From Oryzicola mucosus (GTDB lineage: Bacteria; Pseudomonadota; Alphaproteobacteria; Rhizobiales; Rhizobiaceae): a stretch of 64,000 bases of DNA. Every line of letters begins with the position of its first letter. Within the stretch, counting starts at the first letter, position 1. The position numbers were made by a program, and so were the translations under genes. Shown here in pieces: positions 45,112 to 52,915 of the stretch. Below the pieces are notes generated by a model that saw only the letters and a list, made by a program, of their open reading frames with translations, was not told where the DNA came from and did not search any database. The stretch covers positions 124,001 through 188,000 of the forward strand of contig NZ_JACVVX010000004.1 of assembly GCF_014534685.1 (NCBI RefSeq). Reading direction: 5' to 3'.

Positions 45112-46407
45112 ATGAACACGTTCCTACAACGCGTTGTGGCTCATCTCGTCCGCAAGGGTCATCTGCAGATCACCGGACCGGGCGGCGAAACGCACAGCTT
45201 CGGCGACGGAACAGGCACACCGGTCCATGCCCGGTTGCATACGCGGCACGCCGAACGCGCAATCACGCTCGATCCGATGCTCGCATTTCCGGAAGCCTAC
45301 ATGACCGGCGAGGTGACCATGGAGCGCGGCGACATCCTCGACCTGCTCCATGTCGTCTACATCAATATGGGCCCGGCCGGTGTGGAAGCCACCTGGACAC
45401 GGGCCGTCGAGGGGCTGCGCCATGCCTTCCGCAGGCTGCAGCAGGTCAACACGCCGCTGCGGTCGCGGCGCAACGTGCAGCGCCATTACGACCTCTCCGG
45501 TGAGCTCTACAAACTCTTCCTCGACGAGGACATGCAATATTCCTGCGCCTATTTCGAGCGGCCAGACATGACGCTCGAAGAGGCGCAGATGGCCAAGAAG
45601 CGCCATCTCGCGGCCAAGCTGAAGATAAGGCCGGGCCAGACCGTCCTGGATATCGGCTCAGGCTGGGGCGGTCTCGGCCTCTACCTCGCCCGGGCCTTCG
45701 AAGCGGATGTGCTGGGTGTGACGCTGTCGACCGAACAGCACGCGGTGGCGACCGAGCGCGCGCAAGCGGAGGGGCTGAACAATCACGTGCATTTCGAGAT
45801 TCGCGACTATCGCGATCTCAACGAACGCTTCGATCGCGTCATCTCGGTCGGCATGTTCGAACATGTCGGCGTCAACCACTACCGCACCTTCTTCGACAAA
45901 TGCGCCAAGCTGCTCAAGCCGGACGGGGTGATGGTGCTGCATTCCATCGGGCGCAGCGGCCCGCCCTGCGCCACCAACGCCTTCATCCGCAAGCACATCT
46001 TCCCCGGCGGCTACATCCCTGCCCTCTCGGAAGTTCTGCCGGCGATCGAGAAGTCGGGGCTGATCGTCTCGGATGTCGAAATCCTGCGACTGCACTACGC
46101 CGATACGCTGAAGCACTGGCGCGAGCGCTTCCACGCCAACCGCGAAAAGGTGCTGCAGATTTATGACGAGCGCTTCTTCCGCATGTGGGACTTCTATCTC
46201 GCCGGATCGGAAGCCGCCTTCCGCTGGCAGGACTTGATGGTCTTTCAGATCCAACTCACCCAACGCAACGATACGCTGCCGGTGACGCGCGATTATATCG
46301 GCAAGTGCGAATCCGCCCTTGCCATGCACGAAAAAGCGCATGACCACGAACCGCGCACCAAGATGACCAGAAAGCCGCGCAAGACGAAGAAGACCACGGG
46401 CAGCTGA
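45112..46407 (+). CDS. cfa: Cyclopropane-fatty-acyl-phospholipid synthase
   Basis: A 431-residue SAM-dependent enzyme that methylenates unsaturated acyl chains in membrane lipids. It has an N-terminal lipid-binding domain (AYMTGEVTMERGDILDLL), NVQRHYDLSGELYKLFLDED, YSCAYFERPDMTLEEAQMAK, the SAM site TVLDIGSGWGGLGLYLARAF and VISVGMFEHVGVNHYRTFF. The Lys/Arg-rich tail (TRKPRKTKKTTGS) is unusual. It stands between the rplI terminator and a BA14K-like gene, in a stretch where dnaB often follows rplI in rhizobia. Confidence 0.93.
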   Translation: MNTFLQRVVAHLVRKGHLQITGPGGETHSFGDGTGTPVHARLHTRHAERAITLDPMLAFPEAYMTGEVTMERGDILDLLHVVYINMGPAGVEATWTRAVEGLRHAFRRLQQVNTPLRSRRNVQRHYDLSGELYKLFLDEDMQYSCAYFERPDMTLEEAQMAKKRHLAAKLKIRPGQTVLDIGSGWGGLGLYLARAFEADVLGVTLSTEQHAVATERAQAEGLNNHVHFEIRDYRDLNERFDRVISVGMFEHVGVNHYRTFFDKCAKLLKPDGVMVLHSIGRSGPPCATNAFIRKHIFPGGYIPALSEVLPAIEKSGLIVSDVEILRLHYADTLKHWRERFHANREKVLQIYDERFFRMWDFYLAGSEAAFRWQDLMVFQIQLTQRNDTLPVTRDYIGKCESALAMHEKAHDHEPRTKMTRKPRKTKKTTGS

Positions 46408-46541
46408 TCGTCGGCAACGGGTTGACCCGGTTGGCTATCTCGCCTTCAACGAAAACACCGTTGGAGGCTGTATCGGCACATGACCATGCCGATTTCCTCG
46501 CGGCGTCGATCGAGTCCGCTATCAGGGGAGGTGTAAAATCA

Positions 46542-46787
46542 ATGGAGTTCGCCGTCACCGCAAATGTGAGTTGGCGCCTTTCGACCATAGCCCTGATTCT
46601 CGGCTTAACGATCTTCGCCGCCCTGTCGTCAAACACGGTCAAGGCTCAGCAGACATTTCCCGCCAAGAAGGTTTCTCGGGAGCACATCGAGTGGTGCTAT
46701 AAAAACCACAAGTCCTATCGCCTTCTCGACAATACCTATGCGGACAGCGATGGGAACCGTCTGGAGTGCATTTCGCCTTATAGCTAA
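46542..46787 (+). CDS. BA14K-like small secreted protein
   Basis: An 81-residue protein with a signal or anchor helix (IALILGLTIFAALSSNTVKA) and a 45-residue mature part SREHIEWCYKNHKSYRLLDN then TYADSDGNRLECISPYS. The pattern WC...SYR...TY...G.R..C.SPY is that of BA14K-family (PF07886-like) proteins, Hyphomicrobiales-specific immunoreactive/lectin-like proteins with two Cys. GGGGAGG lies 10 nt before the ATG. Function is unknown. Confidence 0.7.
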   Translation: MEFAVTANVSWRLSTIALILGLTIFAALSSNTVKAQQTFPAKKVSREHIEWCYKNHKSYRLLDNTYADSDGNRLECISPYS

Positions 46788-46791
46788 AAAT

Positions 46792-46817
46792 ATGGCCCGA
46801 CGTTTCCATCGGGCCAT
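46792..46817 (-). terminator. Hairpin/terminator between BA14K-like and omptin genes
   Basis: ATGGCCCGA, loop CGTTTCCA, TCGGGCCAT form a 9-bp stem. On the minus strand it is followed by ATTTTTA, so it probably terminates the omptin message. It is in the convergent gap and could also end the plus-strand gene. Confidence 0.6.
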
Positions 46818-46847
46818 GTCGAGTGCCGTGTTCTCTGCAATTCTAAA

Positions 46848-47819
46848 TCAGAACGCCAATTTGAAGCCTGCCGACAGGGTGACCGAGTAGAAATCCATTC
46901 CGGCGCTATCGCTATAGGTCGGACCTTCGTTGCCCGACTCAATGTCGTAAAGAGTGGAGTCGCCCTTCTTCCGGAAGTATTTTTCGAAATTAGCCGCTAC
47001 GAAGACGCCGGCCTTTTCGGTAATGGCGTAATCAGCCTTCGCGCCTAGCGAAATGAACGGGATCGGATCGTACTTCTCTTCGAATCGAAGGCTCCGCAAC
47101 CAATGGTGATCCGTGTCGGTCGCCGAAATGGTGAAGCCGCCACGTGCGAGACCTGAGAAGGTAAAAGCACCTGACTTGACCGTCGCCTCCGCACCCAGGA
47201 AAAGGCCGGGATAGCGTTGTTCGAAGGTAATGATGCTTTGCCCGTCGGGGAAGTTTGCAACGGTATCGCGGAATCCATTAACGCTGTACACCAATGAGCC
47301 GCCATGGGCGGTCCACTTGACGTTGGTGTATTTGAACCCGCCATGCAAATTGATCGTAGCGCTGTCATTGATCGCGAAATCGCGCCCGAGCGCGATATCG
47401 AGATTCACGTAACGGTCAAGCTTGGTGTCGGGATGAATCGACTGATGCGTCCAGTCTTCCCAATTGGAGCCTGGGGCAAAGGGAGCGAGCCAGTCGTAGT
47501 CTTCCATGTGGCTGTCACCGGAAAAACCCACAACTCCGTTTGCCGCAACCCTCCAGCCGTTGGAAACTTCGGCGTTGAACGAGCCGGTCAGCACAGGCGC
47601 GCGCGTCTCCCAGATGAGATGGCTGATCCGGTTGCCCCCGCCGTCGTAAACGACTTCATTGCCTTTCAGCCAGGTGTAGCCGACACCGCCGAGAAAGGTG
47701 ACTTCGTTGCCGGCAGACGCGTATTGAACCGCGTCAACCTGATCCGCCGCCATAGCGGATTGTGAAACCGCCGCGATCCCCAAGCCTGCCGCAGCCATAC
47801 AAAACAACTTGAACTTCAT
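46848..47819 (-). CDS. Omptin family outer-membrane aspartyl protease
   Basis: A 323-residue barrel protein with signal peptide (MKFKLFCMAAAGLGIAAVSQ, cleavage after SAMA). Omptin catalytic residues are present: Asp107 and Asp109 in MEDYDW (OmpT Asp83/Asp85) and Asp237 with His239 in TDTDHHW (OmpT Asp210/His212). The adjoining THQSIHPDTKLDRYVN and GFRDTVANFPDGQ also match the OmpT pattern. The last residue is Phe, fitting BAM insertion. Omptins cleave peptides and need LPS for activity. It is single, and a broken copy lies just upstream. Confidence is high for family, low for substrate. Confidence 0.86.
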   Translation of the reverse strand: MKFKLFCMAAAGLGIAAVSQSAMAADQVDAVQYASAGNEVTFLGGVGYTWLKGNEVVYDGGGNRISHLIWETRAPVLTGSFNAEVSNGWRVAANGVVGFSGDSHMEDYDWLAPFAPGSNWEDWTHQSIHPDTKLDRYVNLDIALGRDFAINDSATINLHGGFKYTNVKWTAHGGSLVYSVNGFRDTVANFPDGQSIITFEQRYPGLFLGAEATVKSGAFTFSGLARGGFTISATDTDHHWLRSLRFEEKYDPIPFISLGAKADYAITEKAGVFVAANFEKYFRKKGDSTLYDIESGNEGPTYSDSAGMDFYSVTLSAGFKLAF

Positions 47820-47850
47820 GCACGACCCCCTTGCATTCTAAGCATAAACC

Positions 47851-47870
47851 ACTTCTGAATATCCAGAAGT
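47851..47870. promoter_or_regulatory. 20-bp palindrome at the omptin promoter
   Basis: On the minus strand ACTTCTGGATATTCAGAAGT (18 of 20 positions symmetric) lies 32 nt upstream of the omptin start. It overlaps a TTGACT -35-like element (47868-47873). A transcription-factor operator is likely but the protein is unknown. Confidence 0.5.
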
Positions 47871-48080
47871 CAACGCAGTGTCTGTCGCAAATCAGCAACA
47901 GCCTGATGCAAATGGGGCAAACTCAGCAACGTTGATACAAGCCTAACTATCAAGGGCGGGCGTTATACAACATCACTCAATACTGGAGCCAATAGGCCGG
48001 GGATTCCATGGAACTGAGCTATACCAAACGGCCCGAGCTGATCTCTTCAGACTGAATCTCGGAGGGCCTAGCCGTCCGAA

Positions 48081-48224
48081 GCTGAGCTTCTCGCTCATCG
48101 CATAGTCTACCTCAGCCCCCAGAGACACGAATGGTGTCGGTCCGAAGGTCTCTTCAAACCGCAGTCCACGTGTCCAGCGATGATCCGTATCGCTTGCTTT
48201 GACCGTTACGCCTCTCCGCAGTAA
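48081..48224 (-). pseudogene. Relic of a second omptin
   Basis: A 48-residue stretch reads LLRRGVTVKASDTDHRWTRG and then LRFEETFGPTPFVSLGAEVDYAMSEKLS (split). It matches the omptin at residues about 224-270 (GLARGGFTISATDTDHHWLR, SLRFEEKYDPIPFISLGAKA). The residue aligned with catalytic His239 is Arg here. The sequence on both sides loses the match, and the C-terminal strands are scrambled, so this is a fragment rather than a gene. Confidence 0.7.
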
Positions 48225-48446
48225 AGCGGCTTCCCGCATCGGGCAGGCGTACTGTCCATATAAAAAGATATGCCGCGCGGCCGCTGTCATGCCCGTGCGG
48301 AAGCGGGTAGAATCGCCCACGGAATCGAGTCAATAGACTTTGCCATCCGGCAAGGATGGCTGTGAATCATGGGCACGACGTCGATTGAACAACCATCGCT
48401 CGTGTCAATCTGCTACCCAGTTTACGGGACAGAAAACAGGACAGAC

Positions 48447-49937
48447 ATGGCAGAGGCAGCACGGAAATTCAGCGTGGCGGAAACGCCGCTCTATCGGGAG
48501 GCCCCGAACAACATCGAGGCCGAGCAGGCCCTTTTGGGCGCCATGCTGGTCAACAACGACGCGTTCTATCGCGTCTCGGACTTCCTGAAGCCGACCCATT
48601 TCTACGAACCGCTGCACCGGCGCATCTTCGAGATTGCCTCGGAATTGATCCGCATGGGCAAGATGGCCAATCCGGTCACGCTCAAGACCTTCCTGCCGGC
48701 CGACGAGAAAGTCGGCGACATGACCGTGCCGCAATATCTCGCCCGGTTGGCCGCCGAAGCCGTGACGGTCATCAACGCGGCTGATTACGGTCGCGCGATC
48801 TACGATCTCGCCACCCGCCGCGCGCTGATCACGGTCGGCGAGGACATGGTCAACATCGCTTATGATGCGCCTGTGGACATGTCGCCTTCGGCACAGATCG
48901 AGGACGCCGAGCGCCGCCTGTTCGAGCTCGCCGAAACCGGCCGCTACGATGGCGGTTTTGAAGCCTTCTCGGACGCCATCAAGACCGCCATCGACATGGC
49001 GAGCGCTGCTTACATGCGCGACGGCCACCTGTCCGGCATCGCCACCGGCCTGCACTATCTCGACGCCCGCATGGGCGGCCTTCAGCCGTCCGACTTGATC
49101 GTGCTGGCTGGACGTCCCGGCATGGGCAAGACGTCGCTTGTCACCAACATCGCCTTCAACGTCGCCAACGCCTACGAGCCGGCACAGCAGGCGGACGGCT
49201 CGTTCAAGGCTGCGAATGGCGGCGTGATCGGCTTCTTCTCGCTGGAAATGTCGTCCGAACAGCTCGCAACGCGTATCATTTCCGAGCAGGCCGAAGTGCC
49301 ATCCTCGAAAATCCGCCGCGGCGACCTGACCGAAGCCGACTTCGAAAAGCTCGTGGGCTGCACCCAGACGCTGCAGAAAATCCCGCTCTTCATCGATTCG
49401 ACCGGCGGTATCTCCATCGCCCAGCTGGCTGCCCGCGCCCGGCGGCTCAAGCGTCAGCGCGGTCTCGACGTCATCATCATCGACTATATCCAGCTCATGC
49501 AGGGGTCGTCTGCGAAGGCCTCGCAGAACCGCGTTCAGGAAATCACTGAAATCACCACAGGGCTCAAGGCGCTCGCCAAGGAATTGGGCGTGCCGATCAT
49601 CGCGCTGTCGCAGCTGTCGCGTCAGGTGGAGAGTCGCGAGGACAAACGGCCCCAGCTTTCCGACCTTCGCGAATCCGGTTCCATCGAGCAGGACGCGGAC
49701 GTGGTGCTGTTCGTCTATCGCGAGGAATATTACCTCAAGAACAAGGAGCCGAAGCCGGGCACCGACGAATATTTCAAGTGGGAAAGCGAGATGGCCGCAG
49801 CCAAGGGCAAGGCTGAGGTGATCGTCGCCAAGCAGCGCCACGGCCCGACCGGCACTGTCCAGCTCGGCTTCCAGGGCGAATTCACCCGCTTCTTCGACCT
49901 CGCCGAGGATAGCCATCTGCCCGAACGGTTCGAGTAG
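48447..49937 (+). CDS. dnaB: Replicative DNA helicase
   Basis: A 496-residue DnaB. The N-terminal domain has NNIEAEQALLGAMLVNNDAF and the helicase domain has GRPGMGKTSLVTNIAF (Walker A), FFSLEMSSEQLATRI, DVIIIDYIQLM (Walker B) and IALSQLSRQVESREDKRP with the arginine-finger region. No intein is present. The ATG at 48447 is chosen because MAEAARKFSVAETPL is the usual rhizobial start; a longer frame from 48369 exists. Confidence 0.97.
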   Translation: MAEAARKFSVAETPLYREAPNNIEAEQALLGAMLVNNDAFYRVSDFLKPTHFYEPLHRRIFEIASELIRMGKMANPVTLKTFLPADEKVGDMTVPQYLARLAAEAVTVINAADYGRAIYDLATRRALITVGEDMVNIAYDAPVDMSPSAQIEDAERRLFELAETGRYDGGFEAFSDAIKTAIDMASAAYMRDGHLSGIATGLHYLDARMGGLQPSDLIVLAGRPGMGKTSLVTNIAFNVANAYEPAQQADGSFKAANGGVIGFFSLEMSSEQLATRIISEQAEVPSSKIRRGDLTEADFEKLVGCTQTLQKIPLFIDSTGGISIAQLAARARRLKRQRGLDVIIIDYIQLMQGSSAKASQNRVQEITEITTGLKALAKELGVPIIALSQLSRQVESREDKRPQLSDLRESGSIEQDADVVLFVYREEYYLKNKEPKPGTDEYFKWESEMAAAKGKAEVIVAKQRHGPTGTVQLGFQGEFTRFFDLAEDSHLPERFE

Positions 49938-49974
49938 GCACGCAAGGTCTTTCGGTCAGCCGCATCATGAACTA

Positions 49975-50007
49975 TATGCATGTTATGCAAGTTGCATGAT
50001 GTGCATA
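49975..50007. promoter_or_regulatory. Palindromic operator of the toxin-antitoxin pair
   Basis: A 33-bp dyad centred on 49991: inner arms ATGCAA and TTGCAT, outer arms TATGCA and TGCATA, with 13 of 16 half-site positions symmetric. It overlaps a CTATAT -10-like box (49972-49977) and lies 9 nt before the antitoxin ATG. Autoregulation by the antitoxin, alone or with the toxin, is the natural reading. Confidence 0.7.
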
Positions 50008-50016
50008 GGATGAGCC

Positions 50017-50274
50017 ATGCTGAAGGTCAGCGCTGCGGAATTTCAACGCAATATCGGGCGGTATCAGGATCTGGCGCTGACGCAGCCCATCGCGGTGACG
50101 CGTAACGGTCGCGAGCGCACTGTGATGATATCGACGGAAGAGTACAATCGCCTCAAGCGGCGCGACCGCGAAGTCTTGAGCCTGGACGATTTCACAGATG
50201 AGGACATCGCAGCAATCGCGGCGGCGGAACCGTCACCGGAATCCGAACTGTTCAATCACGAGCTAGACGATTGA
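50017..50274 (+). CDS. Type II antitoxin, Phd/YefM family
   Basis: An 85-residue protein: N-terminal DNA-binding Phd/YefM fold (MLKVSAAEFQRNIGRYQDLA, then QPIAVTRNGRERTVMISTEEYNRLKRRDRE split by a turn), and an acidic C-terminal region (DDFTDEDIAAIAAAEPSPES) that would wrap the toxin. Its TGA overlaps the toxin's TTG start. The large upstream palindrome supports autoregulation. Confidence 0.85.
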   Translation: MLKVSAAEFQRNIGRYQDLALTQPIAVTRNGRERTVMISTEEYNRLKRRDREVLSLDDFTDEDIAAIAAAEPSPESELFNHELDD

Positions 50275-50678
50275 AGTTGGCAGGTCTGCCCAACCCAATT
50301 CCCGGCTTGGTCATCCGCTACAGTTATCTTTGGCTGTCGGAGCATGAGGTTGGCCAAGAGGAAGGCCGAAAAGACCGACCCTGTGCTATAGTTCTCTCTG
50401 CGAAAACGGAGGCAGGCCGGACCGTAGTGATCGTTGTTCCGGTCACGCATACGCCGCCTGCCAAAGATAGCGTGTCAATCGAAATTCCTTCCACAACCAA
50501 ACAACGTCTTGGTCTCGATGATGAACGGTCCTGGATTATTGTATCGGAGGCTAATCGCTTTTTTTGGCCGGGTCCGGACATTCGCCCGTCCCGCAACGGC
50601 GACATGAGCACGGTCGCCTATGGCGAACTTCCCGCAAATCTTTTCCGAAAGCTTCGCGCCACATTTGTCGATGCCTAG
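50271..50678 (+). CDS. Putative type II toxin, PemK/MazF-like
   Basis: A 135-residue protein. The pattern PGLVIRYSYLWLSEHEVGQE, then KDRPCAIVLS and TVVIVVPVTHTPP, is like the SH3-barrel PemK/MazF endoribonucleases (basic residue then RP, then a VPIT-like strand). SWIIVSEANRFFWPGPDIRP follows. TTG start at 50271, translationally coupled to the antitoxin. MazF toxins cleave mRNA; activity here is inferred. The more usual partners of MazF are AbrB/MazE-type antitoxins, so the pairing with a Phd fold is notable. Confidence 0.65.
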   Translation: MKLAGLPNPIPGLVIRYSYLWLSEHEVGQEEGRKDRPCAIVLSAKTEAGRTVVIVVPVTHTPPAKDSVSIEIPSTTKQRLGLDDERSWIIVSEANRFFWPGPDIRPSRNGDMSTVAYGELPANLFRKLRATFVDA

Positions 50679-50717
50679 CAGCAGCGGCGTGGCGCCATCA
50701 TTCCCAGGACCTCATAG

Positions 50718-52124
50718 TTGGCTAAACCTCCGCGCGTTCAGTTCATCTGCCAGAATTGCGGTGCCACGCATCAGCGCTGGGCCGGCAAATGCGATTCCTG
50801 CGGCGCGTGGAACACGCTGGTCGAGGAAGGCACCTCGGGCGGCATCGGCAGCGGTCCTGCGAGCCTTCGCGCCGCGCGCAAAGGCCGGGCCGTGGCGCTC
50901 ACCAGCCTCGACGGCGACATCGAGGACGCACCGCGCATCATCTCGGGCATCGGCGAACTCGACCGCGCGACAGGCGGCGGCTTTGTGCGCGGCTCGGCAC
51001 TTCTGGTCGGCGGCGACCCCGGCATCGGCAAATCGACGCTGCTGACCCAGGCGGCGGCGGCACTTGCCGCACGCGGCCACCGTGTCGTCTATGTTTCGGG
51101 CGAAGAAGCAGTTGCCCAGATTCGCCTGCGCGCCCAGCGGCTGGGCGTCGCCACATCGCCTGTGGAACTGGCGGCCGAAACCAATGTCGAGGACATTCTG
51201 GCGACCATCGCCGATGGCAGGCGGCCGGACCTCGTCATCATCGATTCGATCCAGACGCTGTGGACCGATCTTGCCGATTCTGCGCCTGGCACCGTCACCC
51301 AGGTGCGTGCCGCCGCCCAGGCAATGATCCGCTATGCGAAATCCACCGGCGCCGCGGTCGTGCTGGTCGGCCACGTCACAAAGGAAGGCCAGATCGCCGG
51401 TCCCCGCGTGGTCGAGCATATGGTCGATGCCGTGCTTTATTTCGAGGGCGAAGGCGGCCACCACTATCGAATCCTGCGCACGGTCAAGAACCGTTTCGGC
51501 CCGACCGACGAGATCGGCGTGTTCGAAATGTCCGACAAGGGCCTGCGCGAGGTGGCCAATCCGTCCGAACTGTTTTTGGGCGAACGCCATGCCAAGGCGC
51601 CAGGTGCGGCGGTGTTTGCCGGCATCGAGGGCACCCGGCCGGTGCTGGTGGAAATCCAGGCGCTCGTCGCCGCCTCGTCGCTGGGCACGCCGCGCCGCGC
51701 GGTGGTCGGCTGGGATGGCGCTCGCATGTCGATGATCATCGCCGTTCTCGAAGCGCATTGCGGCGTCCGCTTCGGCACCCATGACGTCTACCTGAACGTG
51801 GCCGGCGGATACCGGATTTCCGAGCCCGCGGCCGACCTCGCGGTGGCGGCGGCGCTGGTTTCCTCCCTCACTGGACTTGCCCTGCCTGCGGATTGCGTCT
51901 ATTTCGGCGAAATCAGCCTATCGGGTGCGGTGCGGCCTGTCGCGCATGCGCAGCAGCGCCTCAAGGAAGCCGAGAAGCTGGGGTTCGGACAGGCGGTACT
52001 GCCACGAACCAGCGAGGATCTCGCTGGCGGGATCGGCGGTAAGGCCTTCCAGCCGGCGGAACTGGCAGACCTCGTGGCGCGCATCGCAGGCGGCAAACGC
52101 AGACGCACCGAAGACGCCGAATGA
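50718..52124 (+). CDS. radA: DNA repair protein RadA (Sms)
   Basis: A 468-residue protein. An N-terminal C4 zinc finger (FICQNCGATHQRWAGKCDSC) precedes the RecA-like ATPase (GGDPGIGKSTLLTQAAAALA) with the RadA KNRFGPTDEIG motif, and the C-terminal Lon-like domain (GVRFGTHDVYLNVAGGYRIS). It branch-migrates recombination intermediates. Start is TTG at 50718. Confidence 0.95.
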   Translation: MAKPPRVQFICQNCGATHQRWAGKCDSCGAWNTLVEEGTSGGIGSGPASLRAARKGRAVALTSLDGDIEDAPRIISGIGELDRATGGGFVRGSALLVGGDPGIGKSTLLTQAAAALAARGHRVVYVSGEEAVAQIRLRAQRLGVATSPVELAAETNVEDILATIADGRRPDLVIIDSIQTLWTDLADSAPGTVTQVRAAAQAMIRYAKSTGAAVVLVGHVTKEGQIAGPRVVEHMVDAVLYFEGEGGHHYRILRTVKNRFGPTDEIGVFEMSDKGLREVANPSELFLGERHAKAPGAAVFAGIEGTRPVLVEIQALVAASSLGTPRRAVVGWDGARMSMIIAVLEAHCGVRFGTHDVYLNVAGGYRISEPAADLAVAAALVSSLTGLALPADCVYFGEISLSGAVRPVAHAQQRLKEAEKLGFGQAVLPRTSEDLAGGIGGKAFQPAELADLVARIAGGKRRRTEDAE

Positions 52125-52148
52125 CGATTGTCTACTGTTGGAGAGACC

Positions 52149-52745
52149 ATGCCGATTACGCTGCTTGACGGAATTCTCGTCGGCTTCACCCTGGTTTCAG
52201 CCATGCTGGCCATGGTTCGCGGCTTTTCCCGAGAGGTGCTGTCCATCGCATCGTGGATCGCAGCGGCTGCCGCTGCCTTCTTTCTGTGGCGCCCGGTGCT
52301 GCCCTTCGTGCAGCCCTATATCGACAACGAGCAGTTCGCCATGGCGGCTGCGGCAGGCATCGTCTTCCTCGTCGCTTTGATCATCGTCACGCTGATCACG
52401 ATGAAGATCGCCGATTTCATCATCGATTCGCGCGTCGGCGCGCTCGACCGTACGCTTGGCTTCGTCTATGGCGCAGCACGCGGCATCCTCGTGGTGGCTG
52501 TCGGCCTGCTGTTCTTCAACTGGCTGGTCGGCGCCAACAAGCCTGTCTGGATTACCGAGGCGAAATCGCGTCCGCTTCTGGAAAGCATCGGGACCACGAT
52601 CGAAGGCCTGCTGCCCGCCGACCCCGAGAACACCATCCTCAAGCGCCTGTCCAACGACAACGATGCGCCCGAGACCGGCACCGAAGCGCCGCCTGCCGAA
52701 GGCGCGCCGGACGCACCTGCGCCGAATGCTCCGACAGCACCATGA
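52149..52745 (+). CDS. cvpA: CvpA family membrane protein
   Basis: A 198-residue protein starting MPITLLDGILVGFTLVSAML, with four hydrophobic segments to about residue 125 and a soluble Ala/Pro-rich tail (APETGTEAPPAEGAPDAPAP). The CvpA motif MVRGFSREVLSIASWI is clear. In E. coli CvpA is linked to purF and envelope functions; here purF is next. The ATG at 52149 follows GGAGAGACC. Confidence 0.9.
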   Translation: MPITLLDGILVGFTLVSAMLAMVRGFSREVLSIASWIAAAAAAFFLWRPVLPFVQPYIDNEQFAMAAAAGIVFLVALIIVTLITMKIADFIIDSRVGALDRTLGFVYGAARGILVVAVGLLFFNWLVGANKPVWITEAKSRPLLESIGTTIEGLLPADPENTILKRLSNDNDAPETGTEAPPAEGAPDAPAPNAPTAP

Positions 52746-52816
52746 CGTTGGTGTGAACGACGCGTTTGTCGCGTTGCCCTTTTCAGTTGTTGCCACTATA
52801 TAACGGCCTTGGCGCC

Positions 52817-52863
52817 CCTGCCGCCCCGTACGATGTGTACGAGGCGGCAGGTGTTTTCTTTTT
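52817..52863 (+). terminator. Intrinsic terminator of radA-cvpA
   Basis: CCTGCCGCC-cCGTAC-gatgt-GTACGa-GGCGGCAGG followed by TGTTTTCTTTTT: a stem of nearly 15 bp with a loop of 5 and a T-run, 72 nt after cvpA and 52 nt before purF. Confidence 0.9.
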
Positions 52864-52915
52864 CCGAGGCAGTTTTCCGGCAGGGTCCGGTATGCCGCTT
52901 TGAAAGGCCGCACCG

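Larger units (their letters stand above)
47820..48446. other. Gap between omptin and dnaB
   Basis: Besides the palindrome at 47851-47870 and the omptin relic at 48081-48224, this 627-nt stretch holds only short frames with no family resemblance. The dnaB start region begins near 48436 with ACAGGACAG. Confidence 0.5.

Noticed and set aside
48405-49916. A 503-codon open frame on minus
   Set aside because: Antisense shadow of dnaB, which carries all its motifs on plus.
50756-51784. A 342-codon frame on plus inside radA
   Set aside because: Arg-rich frameshift shadow of radA; no ribosome site or motif.
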